From: JAVBQJ01 sp045532655
Lineage (GTDB): Bacteria; Verrucomicrobiota; Lentisphaeria; Victivallales; Victivallaceae
Direction: 5' to 3'
Length of the DNA stretch: 10,333 nt
NCBI GenBank assembly: GCA_045532655.1
Contig: JAZSGI010000031.1
Coordinates: 1 to 10,333 of the forward strand
Numbering within the stretch: position 1 is the stretch's first letter; every line of letters begins with the position of its first letter. Both the position numbers and the translations under genes were made by a program. The notes beneath the pieces were generated by a model that was not told where the DNA came from, did no database searches, and saw only the letters and a program-made list of their open reading frames with translations. Below, in pieces: positions 1 through 7,066 of this stretch.

Positions 1-1
1 T

Positions 2-1084
2 ACCGCAGGCCACACAGTAACCCTGCAGGCTGACAACCTTGACAAGAGTACGATATCCAGGGAGAATTGTTCCAGATTGCGTACTTCCATTCTCTTTGCT
101 GCCCCTCTGCTGGCCAGAATGAAACAGGCGACCCTTTATCCTCCCGGCGGTGATGTTATCGGCAGGCGGCGTCTTGACGGTCACTTTTATGGTCTGGAAA
201 CTCTGGGAGCAAGGCTGAAAGATGAATACGGTGTCTTCTCTTTTACTGTTCCTGATAAACTGATCGGCAGGGAGCTTTTCCTTGATGAAGCAAGCGTTAC
301 TGCAACAGAACAGATCATGATGGCTGCAGCAACAGCAGACGGAGTGACCCATTTGTATAATGCTGCCAGCGAACCGCATATATGTGATCTTGGCAATCTG
401 CTGAACGCCATGGGGGCAAAAATTTCCGGTATAGGCAGCAACACCCTTGTTATAGAGGGAGTTCCATCTCTGCATGGAGCGGAATATACAATAGCCGGAG
501 ATCATATCGAAGCGGGCAGTTTTCTGGCTCTTGCTGCCGCTTCCGGCGGAGAAATAACAATTAATGGCATACACCGTAAACATTACTGGATGACCCACCG
601 TATATTTGAACGTTTAGGTATCGATATTGAACTTGGCGACAACAGTCTACGCCTGCCTGGCGGTCAGCATTTGCAGGTAAAACGTGACTTCGGTGGGGCC
701 ATTCCGGAAATTTCAGACGGGCCGTGGCCGCAATATCCCTCAGATATGATGAGTTGCTCCATAGTCATGGCTACGCAGGCCGAAGGCACTGTTCTGTTTT
801 TTGAAAAAATGTTTGAGAGCCGTCTTTATTTTGTTGACCGTCTTATAGCAATGGGGGCCAATGCGATCGTGTGTGATCCGCACCGTGCAGTGATATCCGG
901 ACCATCCCGACTCCATGGTACCACTCTTTCCAGCCCTGATATACGTGCCGGTATGGCACTTGTGATCGCAGCCATGTGCGCCCACGGAAAAAGTACAATA
1001 AATTCCAGCGAAATCATATACCGTGGTTACGAAAATCTGGTGGAAAAACTTCAGGCAATAGGCGGCAAGGTAGAATCCTGCTGA
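2..1084 (+). CDS. murA: UDP-N-acetylglucosamine 1-carboxyvinyltransferase (MurA), 5'-truncated by window edge
   Basis: Transfers enolpyruvate from PEP to UDP-GlcNAc in the cytoplasm, the first committed step of peptidoglycan synthesis. The frame is open from base 2, and the first 25 codons already read as MurA sequence, so the TTG at 77 is internal. About 60-65 N-terminal residues are outside the window; 360 codons are present, against about 420 in the family. Visible signatures: RTSILFAAPLLAR (80-118, matching RASI..GPL.AR), the catalytic loop PPGGDVIGRRRLD (140-178), SVTATEQIMMAAA, NAASEPHICDLGNLLNAMGAKI, PSDMM with the family's catalytic Asp at 743-745, DIRAGMALV, and YRGYE with the conserved Arg at 1022-1024. 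The loop residue that is Cys115 in E. coli is Asp here (152-154), as in the fosfomycin-insensitive enzymes of Mycobacterium tuberculosis and Chlamydia. The last 34 bases overlap the convergent DUF192 gene. A MurA paralogue with a related role cannot be excluded without the whole genome. Confidence 0.93.
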   Translation, partial: TAGHTVTLQADNLDKSTISRENCSRLRTSILFAAPLLARMKQATLYPPGGDVIGRRRLDGHFYGLETLGARLKDEYGVFSFTVPDKLIGRELFLDEASVTATEQIMMAAATADGVTHLYNAASEPHICDLGNLLNAMGAKISGIGSNTLVIEGVPSLHGAEYTIAGDHIEAGSFLALAAASGGEITINGIHRKHYWMTHRIFERLGIDIELGDNSLRLPGGQHLQVKRDFGGAIPEISDGPWPQYPSDMMSCSIVMATQAEGTVLFFEKMFESRLYFVDRLIAMGANAIVCDPHRAVISGPSRLHGTTLSSPDIRAGMALVIAAMCAHGKSTINSSEIIYRGYENLVEKLQAIGGKVESC

Positions 1085-1437
1085 CCGGCAGCATAAATAA
1101 ATTCCCCTTTGATGATCTTACCGGCTGCACATACCCCGGCCGGGAGTTCCAGAGTGCAAACGGCATTGCGTCCTCCCCATGCGCTCCGCCACGGCCGCAT
1201 GGAATGAACGATCCTGACAATTCTGTTGCTGCTGTCCAGGAAAATAACATCAATAGGCATAAACATAAAAAAAGTATGGATAGCGGAACAGCCAGGGAAT
1301 ATATATGCATCAATATGCCCCTCTTCGGAAGATGGCCATAGACGCCGCCAACTCAATCCCAAAAGTCTGTCCCGGAAACTTAAAGCTGTTTTCGCATGTT
1401 CAGCAATAACAGTATCCCGGCAGAAAAGTTTTTTCAT
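1051..1437 (-). CDS. DUF192 family protein, last gene of the Tad-type operon
   Basis: A 128-residue protein of the DUF192 family, whose biochemical function is not established. Family signatures in order: FRDRLLGLSWR (residues 21-31, the F..R..GLM.R element with Met replaced by Ser), then CSAIHTFFMFMPIDVIFLD (50-68, the MKNT.IPLDV.F element in variant form), RIVRIVHSMRPW (72-83) and CTLELPAG (94-101). No convincing signal peptide or membrane segment is visible, whereas many family members are exported. The ATG at 1437 lies 3 bases after the tadC stop, so it is co-transcribed and probably coupled. The only upstream purine run (AAGG) is about 13 bases away, a weak ribosome site. DUF192 genes are recurrent neighbours of tad/flp loci, which supports a link to the pilus system without telling the role. 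The 3' end overlaps murA tail to tail by 34 bases. Confidence 0.85.
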   Translation of the reverse strand: MKKLFCRDTVIAEHAKTALSFRDRLLGLSWRRLWPSSEEGHIDAYIFPGCSAIHTFFMFMPIDVIFLDSSNRIVRIVHSMRPWRSAWGGRNAVCTLELPAGVCAAGKIIKGEFIYAAGQQDSTLPPIA

Positions 1438-1440
1438 ACT

Positions 1441-2331
1441 TCAAAACAAACCTTGCAGCTGTGACCCCAATGCCACAGCAAGAACTACAAGTACAGCCGG
1501 AAAAATAAAAAGGAAGAGAGGCGCAAGCATTTTCACCGGAGCTTCATTTGCCAATTTCTCTGCCCGGCTGAAGCGTTTATTGCGCATGGAATCACTTTGT
1601 ATTTTCAATAATTGCCCGATACTCACACCCAATTCATCAGCCTGAATGATTGCGCTTACAACCGCAGAGAGATCCTCCTGTCCCACCCGTACAGACAATT
1701 CCCGTAAAGCAGTTGTACGTTTTTTTCCCAACTGTATCTCCCGCAATGCCCGCTCCAACTCCTCCCCCAGAGCATCAAGTTTGCGCCGGGCAAGTATATC
1801 CGAAAGAGAACTGAGAAAATCTTTTCCCGCCTCGACCGACAAAGTCAGCAGGTCAAGCATATTAGGCAGAGCCTTCAATATTTCCAGATGTCTGCGCTTG
1901 ATAGTACCGGAGAGCCATAATCCGGGATATACAGCCATCAGCATCCCGGCAAGAAGTCCGGCAGGCAGCATACCGGAATTGGCACAGAGCAAAACAATAA
2001 TTACCCCAAGAATCACCCCGGCAGTTCTTGCTCCGTAAAACTTCACCGCATCCATATTGCCGGTCATACCGGCCATGCCGATACGGTGATCTGTTATTTC
2101 CCGTTGCGCAGCAAGCCCCTGTCCGCGGAAAAAACCACGGAAAAGCAATCCGGCTGCAAGCAGCAGTCGCATCAGCACAGGGAGTTTTCTTTTTTCCATC
2201 GTATTATTGGAGTCTTCTGTATTTCCCTGCTGCAATTCCTTGCGCATATTCATCAAATATGTCAGCAATGCCCACATCAACAGAGTAACAGATATCCCCG
2301 CCATAACAGATGCTGTAAAGTCCAAGATCAT
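1441..2331 (-). CDS. tadC: TadC-like inner-membrane platform protein (type II secretion F domain)
   Basis: A 296-residue integral membrane protein that, with TadB, would form the inner-membrane platform of a Tad/Flp pilus, acted on by the TadA ATPase. Hydrophobic segments: about residues 5-27, 102-118 and 121-141, with another at the C-terminus (267-288). The cytoplasmic T2SSF domain spans about 150-265 and opens with ALPNMLDLLTLSVEAGKDFL, typical of TadC. A conserved-type helix QADELGVSIGQLLKIQSD follows at 230-247. The start is placed at the ATG at 2331, one base past the tadB stop (TGA-T-ATG), in preference to an upstream in-frame TTG at 2364 that would overlap tadB by 32 bases. An AAGGA at 2344-2348 lies 12 bases upstream of the ATG. 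The pairing with a tadB-like neighbour and the length both fit TadC. About 45 polar residues (28-50 and 70-95) separate the first TM segment from the rest. Confidence 0.92.
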   Translation of the reverse strand: MILDFTASVMAGISVTLLMWALLTYLMNMRKELQQGNTEDSNNTMEKRKLPVLMRLLLAAGLLFRGFFRGQGLAAQREITDHRIGMAGMTGNMDAVKFYGARTAGVILGVIIVLLCANSGMLPAGLLAGMLMAVYPGLWLSGTIKRRHLEILKALPNMLDLLTLSVEAGKDFLSSLSDILARRKLDALGEELERALREIQLGKKRTTALRELSVRVGQEDLSAVVSAIIQADELGVSIGQLLKIQSDSMRNKRFSRAEKLANEAPVKMLAPLFLFIFPAVLVVLAVALGSQLQGLF

Positions 2332-2332
2332 A

Positions 2333-3217
2333 TCAAATATCAATCCTTGTGATTTTAGAAGCAAGCAAAGCTCCGCATATTACCAGTACAACCACTATAC
2401 CAAGCCCGATCCAACCGAAAAGCGTACCGAAAAAAATATCTGCAGCTTGCGGCATCACCATAAGCAGCCCAGCCAGCAAAGCAAAAGGCATAATACTGAT
2501 AATAATGACCTGAAGTCTTCCCATGGAAGTCAACGCTTTTACTTTTTGTTGAATACGCAGTCTTTCCCTTATCACTCCGGATAACCTGTCAAGGGCGGCA
2601 GGCAATTCACCGCCAGTCTGTCTGGCTGTGATCACAGCCATTGTCACCAACTCAAGATCCTGACTGGCAAGACGTTTCTGCATATTATCCAAAGCTCTTT
2701 CCAAAGGCACACCCAGCTGTATTTCCTGAACCAGCAGACGGAACTCCACCGATACCGGCTTCGCATTCCCATTTGCAACTTCTTCGAGAGCCTGCATAAT
2801 ACTGAATCCGGCTTTCAATGCACCCGACATGGTATTAAGAGCATCCTCCAACTGATCGTTGAAACGGGACAGGCGTTTTTTCCGCATATATTTCAGTACC
2901 ATTCTCGGAATAACAAAGGCGATCCCTCCGGCAATCACTGCCGAAAAAAAAGGAGTTTTCCAATTCAGTTCATGCGACAGTCCCAGCACCAGCAAGCCGA
3001 CTGCAAGAGCAGCAGCGATCATAAGCCCGATACTCAGATCAAGTATTTTTCCGGCAGGCATTGCCAGCAGTACATCGTCCAGTTCCAAAGCGGTTTCGGC
3101 AATAAACCGTTCCCGGTATCTTTTGGCAAAATATGAGGCAAAATCTGCAATAACAAACGTTGCCGCCATGGCCGATATTGCAGAACATATCCCGGCAGCC
3201 AAGGTATACTCACCCAT
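2333..3217 (-). CDS. tadB: TadB-like inner-membrane platform protein (type II secretion F domain)
   Basis: A 294-residue membrane protein of the GspF/TadB family and partner of TadC in the inner-membrane platform. Predicted hydrophobic segments: about residues 5-25, 61-80, 88-108, 234-257 and 265-287. The cytoplasmic T2SSF domain covers about 118-230. It starts FNDQLEDALNTMSGALKAGF (119-138) and continues with SIMQALEEVA and VQEIQLGVPLERALDNMQKR, then ITARQTGGELPAALDRLSGVIRER, which is the typical TadB pattern. The ATG at 3217 overlaps the tadA stop by 8 bases. It has a strong Shine-Dalgarno GGAGG at 3226-3230, 8 bases away and inside the tadA 3' end, so translation is probably coupled. The stop is one base before the tadC start. 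Confidence 0.93.
   Translation of the reverse strand: MGEYTLAAGICSAISAMAATFVIADFASYFAKRYRERFIAETALELDDVLLAMPAGKILDLSIGLMIAAALAVGLLVLGLSHELNWKTPFFSAVIAGGIAFVIPRMVLKYMRKKRLSRFNDQLEDALNTMSGALKAGFSIMQALEEVANGNAKPVSVEFRLLVQEIQLGVPLERALDNMQKRLASQDLELVTMAVITARQTGGELPAALDRLSGVIRERLRIQQKVKALTSMGRLQVIIISIMPFALLAGLLMVMPQAADIFFGTLFGWIGLGIVVVLVICGALLASKITRIDI
2344..2348 (-). promoter_or_regulatory. Probable ribosome binding site of tadC
   Basis: AAGGA lies 12 bases before the ATG at 2331, inside the last codons of tadB. The spacing is long, so initiation may rely on reinitiation at the TGA-T-ATG junction. Confidence 0.5.
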
Positions 3218-4964
3218 TCAAGCCACCTCCCGCCACAGGATCTTTTTTACGGAAGATCCGCAAATCAAGATTAAGATGCGCCCGCTCAATATCTTCCAGG
3301 AATGTAGGTACGATACCGACAGGCTCATGATGCCCCAGAAGCCGGTTGTTTTCATCCCAGCCGTCAGCTTTGAAAACGAAGAGATCCTGCATACTTATCA
3401 CATCCCCCTCCATTTTTGTTATTTCGCTTATCTGAACAACCTTGCGGGAACCGTCACGTTCTCTGGAAATCTGAACAACGATATCTATCGCCGAGGCTAT
3501 CTGCTCACGAATCGCCCGCAAAGGCAAATCAAACCCCGCCATAAGAACAAGAGTTTCCAGCCTGGCCAGAGCATCCCGCGGCGAATTGGCATGAATAGTA
3601 GTCAAGCTGCCATCATGTCCGGTATTCATGGCCTGCAGCATATCCAATGCTTCACCTCCACGGCACTCCCCGATAACGATGCGGTCGGGACGCATACGCA
3701 GACTGTTGCGGACAAGATCCCTGATGGAGATTTCGCCACGCCCCTCTATGTTCGGCGGACGTGCCTCCAAACGGACAAGATGTTCCTGATCAAGCTGCAG
3801 TTCTGCGGCATCCTCTATTGTGATAATACGCTCATGCTGCGGCAGAAAACTGCTCAACACATTGAGCAAAGTTGTTTTTCCCGATCCGGTACCGCCGGAA
3901 ATAAGAATATTTTTCCGGACAGCTACACACACTTTAAGAAAATCCCCCATTCCCTGAGCGATGGAGCCAAATGAAATCAAATCATTCATAGTTAATTTGC
4001 GTCGGGAAAATTTCCGGATCGTTATTGACGGTCCGTTCAGGGCAAGTGGCGGAATGATCGCATTTACTCGGGAACCGTCCGGCAGACGGGCGTCCACCAT
4101 GGGAGAGCTTTCATCAATACGTCTGCCAAGAGGCGAAACAATGCGTTCAATAGCAGCAACAACCTGACCGTTGTCGGCAAAAGTGGTATCGGTACGGTAA
4201 ATCACGCCGTTTTTTTCCACATAAATCTGATCGGCTCCATTTACCATGATTTCTGAAATATCATCCCTTTCAATAAGATATTCCAATGGCCCGAGCCCGA
4301 TAGCTTCCTGAATAAGCTCCCGTTCGATCTGAGCAAGAGTTACCCCAGGAGGCAAAGAAACAGAAAGTTGTCCGAGGATTTCTTTGATCGTATTTTTTGC
4401 CCGTTCATTCACCTCGGAAGCACTTGATCCGGCAATAATAAGTTTTTTCAGATTCAGCCTTTTCAATAATTCCGGATGAGCCTTCCGTTTAACTTCCTGC
4501 ACAAAAGCTCTTGCTTCGGGAGCGATTCCTGAAACAGCCATAAGCGGTATGCCGTTATCTGCTGCAGCACGGACAGGAGACTGCGGCACTGCCGGGCGGC
4601 TGACCGGCATATATCCCTGCCCCTCCGGAACAGTATCAGCTTTTACCCCCCCGGAGGAATGAACTTTTTCTGCTGCCGGCACAAGAATAGTTGCTTTGCC
4701 GAAAGTTATGACACTGCCCGGAGCAACGGGAGCCGGATGATGCGGGAAAAGGGTTGTCCCATTGACCGCAGTCCCCTCTGCACTGCCAAGATCAACAACA
4801 ACCAGATCACCGTCACGGACAATGAGTTCAAGCTGCCTGGGGGAAACATCGGGACGGGATATGCAGATCTGGCAATCTGCGCCGGAACCGACAATATATA
4901 CACCGTTGGGCAATTCGCCCTCAACATCACCGCTGCCGGGCTGTTGAACGATTATCTTCTGCAT
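3210..4964 (-). CDS. tadA: TadA/CpaF-type secretion ATPase with N-terminal FHA domain
   Basis: A 584-residue cytoplasmic ATPase expected to form a hexamer driving Tad pilus assembly (or retraction) under the TadB/TadC platform. The ATPase part (about 165-584) has the N-terminal CpaF region with GLGPLEYLIERDDISEIMVN (223-242), Walker A GGTGSGKTT (357-365), Asp box TIEDAAEL (382-389), Walker B RPDRIVIGECRGGEALDML (425-443) and His box GSLTTIHANSPRDALARLE (452-470). All key elements are intact. Residues 1-95 form an FHA fold: VGSGADCQI (25-33), SPRQ (41-44) and AVNGT (66-70). A proline/alanine-rich linker of about 60 residues follows. The FHA Arg of the GR motif is Ser27 and the usual His is Gln44; Ser41 and Asn68-Gly69 are kept. 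The ATG at 4964 has GAGG 5 bases upstream and lies 2 bases after the cpaB stop. Plain CpaF proteins lack the FHA part. Confidence 0.95.
   Translation of the reverse strand: MQKIIVQQPGSGDVEGELPNGVYIVGSGADCQICISRPDVSPRQLELIVRDGDLVVVDLGSAEGTAVNGTTLFPHHPAPVAPGSVITFGKATILVPAAEKVHSSGGVKADTVPEGQGYMPVSRPAVPQSPVRAAADNGIPLMAVSGIAPEARAFVQEVKRKAHPELLKRLNLKKLIIAGSSASEVNERAKNTIKEILGQLSVSLPPGVTLAQIERELIQEAIGLGPLEYLIERDDISEIMVNGADQIYVEKNGVIYRTDTTFADNGQVVAAIERIVSPLGRRIDESSPMVDARLPDGSRVNAIIPPLALNGPSITIRKFSRRKLTMNDLISFGSIAQGMGDFLKVCVAVRKNILISGGTGSGKTTLLNVLSSFLPQHERIITIEDAAELQLDQEHLVRLEARPPNIEGRGEISIRDLVRNSLRMRPDRIVIGECRGGEALDMLQAMNTGHDGSLTTIHANSPRDALARLETLVLMAGFDLPLRAIREQIASAIDIVVQISRERDGSRKVVQISEITKMEGDVISMQDLFVFKADGWDENNRLLGHHEPVGIVPTFLEDIERAHLNLDLRIFRKKDPVAGGGLNG
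3226..3230 (-). promoter_or_regulatory. Ribosome binding site of tadB within the tadA 3' end
   Basis: GGAGG lies 8 bases before the tadB ATG at 3217 and sits inside codons of the glycine-rich tadA C-terminus (GGGLNG). It is the strongest internal ribosome site of the operon and indicates coupled translation of ATPase and platform protein. Confidence 0.8.
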
Positions 4965-4966
4965 GA

Positions 4967-5728
4967 TTACCTCGAATTACCACGGGCAATATTTTTTATC
5001 GTATTGAAATCAACACTCTGACGGATCTCAGAAGAACGGTTGTCCTGATAATTACGCAAGCTCAGGGACAGTCTACCTTTCATTGCTGCAAAAGAGACAA
5101 TTTCGACCTCTTCCGGCGAAAGCTCCAGAGTTACTGTTGTATATGCCCTGCCGCCCATATCCGGTCCCATGGAATAATCCGCTCCCCAACGGGCGCCGGT
5201 GGCAAGCACTTTGACATTTTCCAGCAGGGTAAACGTAACCATATCCACAGAATCATCGCCCTTGTATTCAGAAAGAGTGAACGTTCCGATAACGTCAACC
5301 CGGTCTTCCGGCACAATGAGAAAGTTGACGGCACTGACCGTGTCCACAGCAAGCGAATAGGCACGTTTACCGATTTTGGGTCTGCCGCTGAAACTTTTAT
5401 CTCTCGGCGGAGCGGCAAAATCACTGTAAAGCAATGCTCTTCCGGCAGGGACTGCTGCCGAAACCTTCATTCCGATAATCGCGTCACGCTGGCTCCACAA
5501 CACTTCATTGGAAGAAATATCCCCATCCCGGCGCTGAACTTCACGCGGGCGGATGTCCTCCGGCTGAATCACATCACCTTCAAGTCTGTCCTCTTTCAGC
5601 ATCACAAGTGCATACCGCTGTGTTCCGGCGGTCAGTTCTGCCTTATGAGCCTGTATCTGACGGTAAGTAAGTAAAAAAGCAAGTACACCAAAAAGAACAG
5701 CTACGAGAATAAGCAATTTTGATTTCAT
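4967..5728 (-). CDS. cpaB: Flp pilus assembly protein CpaB/RcpC
   Basis: A 253-residue protein anchored by one N-terminal hydrophobic segment (residues 4-21), with the remainder in the periplasm. CpaB/RcpC proteins assist the outer-membrane secretin and contain SAF-type folds that may bind peptidoglycan. Visible here: a SAF-like region at 38-104 (ALVMLKEDRLEGDVIQPEDI, then IIGMKVSAAVPAGRALLYSDF), followed by the RcpC/CpaB core at 122-226 with IVPEDRVDVIGTF (138-150), TLLENVKVLATG (167-178) and VTLELSPEEVEIVSFA (199-214). The ATG at 5728 is chosen over an in-frame TTG at 5746: a CAGGTG ribosome site at 5737-5742 sits 8 bases before the ATG, and the TTG would overlap the PEGA gene stop. The gap to the PEGA gene is 14 bases and to tadA 2 bases. 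No secretin gene follows, although CpaC is the usual partner. Confidence 0.9.
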   Translation of the reverse strand: MKSKLLILVAVLFGVLAFLLTYRQIQAHKAELTAGTQRYALVMLKEDRLEGDVIQPEDIRPREVQRRDGDISSNEVLWSQRDAIIGMKVSAAVPAGRALLYSDFAAPPRDKSFSGRPKIGKRAYSLAVDTVSAVNFLIVPEDRVDVIGTFTLSEYKGDDSVDMVTFTLLENVKVLATGARWGADYSMGPDMGGRAYTTVTLELSPEEVEIVSFAAMKGRLSLSLRNYQDNRSSEIRQSVDFNTIKNIARGNSR

Positions 5729-5736
5729 AAAATATA

Positions 5737-5742
5737 CACCTG
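5737..5742 (-). promoter_or_regulatory. Ribosome binding site of cpaB
   Basis: CAGGTG lies 8 bases before the ATG at 5728 in the 14-base gap after the PEGA gene. It supports this ATG over the in-frame TTG at 5746. Confidence 0.65.
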
Positions 5743-7065
5743 TCAATAGTTCAATGGTATTATTTTCTGTATTGATTCACGACGCAATGTCACTCTGCCG
5801 CCCTCAACGGGTTCAAAAATCACATTGTCCTCTGTTTCATCAACAGGCAAAGCAAGTCTGCCCCGCCATGGTTTATTGTTTTCGATCACGATTTCCACAT
5901 TTGCCACAGGAGCAGTCAGAGGCAGTGGCAGTATCTTTTTTTCTCCCTGTTTCAGGTCGACCCAGACATACAGTGGTGTATCTTCCGGGATACTGTTTTT
6001 GTGCAGCAAAGCGATTTGGTGTGTGCCCTGCTCAAGGTTCTCCAATTTAAAAGGCTCACTATCGGCAATACCTATCAGCACCCCGTCAAAAGCCACCTGT
6101 GTACCGGCAGGTTCCACCATGAATTCCATGCTGCCGTAGTAACTTGCCAGCGGTACATCCATTTCCACAGTTCCTGATGAATAAATACGGCAGCTGCCGG
6201 TGTAATCACTGTAACCATCTTTCTTTACGGTTATCTCGTAACTGCCCGGACGCAGATTTTGTGCAGGCAGCGGAGTCACGCCGGCTTTTTTGCCGTCAAT
6301 AAAAACTTCGGCACCATCTTCACTGCAATTTACTTTCAGTATGCCGGGCAGATTTTTCAGGTCTACGGGACCGATAATTGTCTGTTGTTCCCTGATTATA
6401 TCGATTTTTGTCGTATATTCTCCATAATTTTCCAAAACTATACGCAGATCATATGCGCCTTCCTTCAGATACCCCGAATAATCAGAGGCCCCGATAAGTT
6501 TCCCGTTCAAGAATATATCTGCTTCGTCCGGGATGGTGAACACCTGCAGTTCCCCGAATGTACCACGCATCCGTTCAGAGATTTTCTTCGGCGCATCTGA
6601 ATTTATACTCAGGGCTTTATGTACCTGATCACATCCCTCTTTCTGCAGAGAAAGATCATATGTTCCGTATTCAAGCAATAATGTTGCCGGGGTTTTCAGC
6701 CCGGAGTCCACGTTATCAATAAAAATACCGGCTCCGGCAGGAATACTTTCCACTGCCACCGGGACTTTTTTTATCTCCAGCTGAATGGAATACTCATTCG
6801 GCTTCTCTTTTTCCGGCGGAGTCAGCCACACCCATTGCTCTTCATATCCGGGAGCCTGAACCAATACCCTGCGGCGCCCGGCGGCAGGCATGGAAGTAGC
6901 ACATGGCAGTTTGGCAGTCTCTTTGCCGTCAACGATCAAAACAGCATTTCCGGCATTACATTTGATCACATTTACCGGCGGCTCGCTTTTTTCGCATCCG
7001 GCCTCCATAAACAAAGCAGCGGAGACAAGAAAAAAAAGAATGGCTCCTGTCAGCAACCTTTTCAT
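5743..7065 (-). CDS. Secreted PEGA-repeat protein, probable envelope lipoprotein
   Basis: A 440-residue exported protein with a signal sequence MKRLLTGAILFFLVSAALF and a Cys at residue 24 (MEAGC). The lipobox is imperfect because Glu sits at -3, so lipidation is likely but not certain. The rest is a chain of beta-rich PEGA modules: a degenerate one at about 33-97, then 102-155 (IPAGAGIFIDNVDSGLKTPA), 171-226 (IPDEADIFLNGKLIGASDYS), 241-306 (EDGAEVFIDGKKAGVTPLPA) and a fifth at 311-382 (EPAGTQVAFDGVLIGIADSE). A C-terminal tail at 387-440 is not recognised. PEGA modules are usual in surface or periplasmic proteins; no enzymatic motif is seen. The ATG at 7065 is chosen because AAGGAG lies 8 bases upstream and the first gene's stop ends 1 base before it. 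A longer in-frame reading to 7266 would overlap that gene by 200 bases and lacks a signal sequence at its start. The position before cpaB suggests a structural or anchoring role in the pilus system. Confidence 0.87.
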   Translation of the reverse strand: MKRLLTGAILFFLVSAALFMEAGCEKSEPPVNVIKCNAGNAVLIVDGKETAKLPCATSMPAAGRRRVLVQAPGYEEQWVWLTPPEKEKPNEYSIQLEIKKVPVAVESIPAGAGIFIDNVDSGLKTPATLLLEYGTYDLSLQKEGCDQVHKALSINSDAPKKISERMRGTFGELQVFTIPDEADIFLNGKLIGASDYSGYLKEGAYDLRIVLENYGEYTTKIDIIREQQTIIGPVDLKNLPGILKVNCSEDGAEVFIDGKKAGVTPLPAQNLRPGSYEITVKKDGYSDYTGSCRIYSSGTVEMDVPLASYYGSMEFMVEPAGTQVAFDGVLIGIADSEPFKLENLEQGTHQIALLHKNSIPEDTPLYVWVDLKQGEKKILPLPLTAPVANVEIVIENNKPWRGRLALPVDETEDNVIFEPVEGGRVTLRRESIQKIIPLNY

Positions 7066-7066
7066 A

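Noticed and set aside
1135..1144. Palindrome CCCGGCCGGG as a murA terminator or operator
   Set aside because: It has no loop and no T-tract on either strand and lies within DUF192 coding sequence (the Ala-Gly region), so it is explained by codons.
2332..2364. TTG start for TadC, 33 bases upstream
   Set aside because: It would overlap tadB by 32 bases, whereas the ATG at 2331 sits one base after the tadB stop.
2859..3974. Plus-strand open frame of 371 codons across the tadB/tadA junction
   Set aside because: It runs antisense to two well-supported genes and shows no domain, ribosome site or coherent composition of its own.
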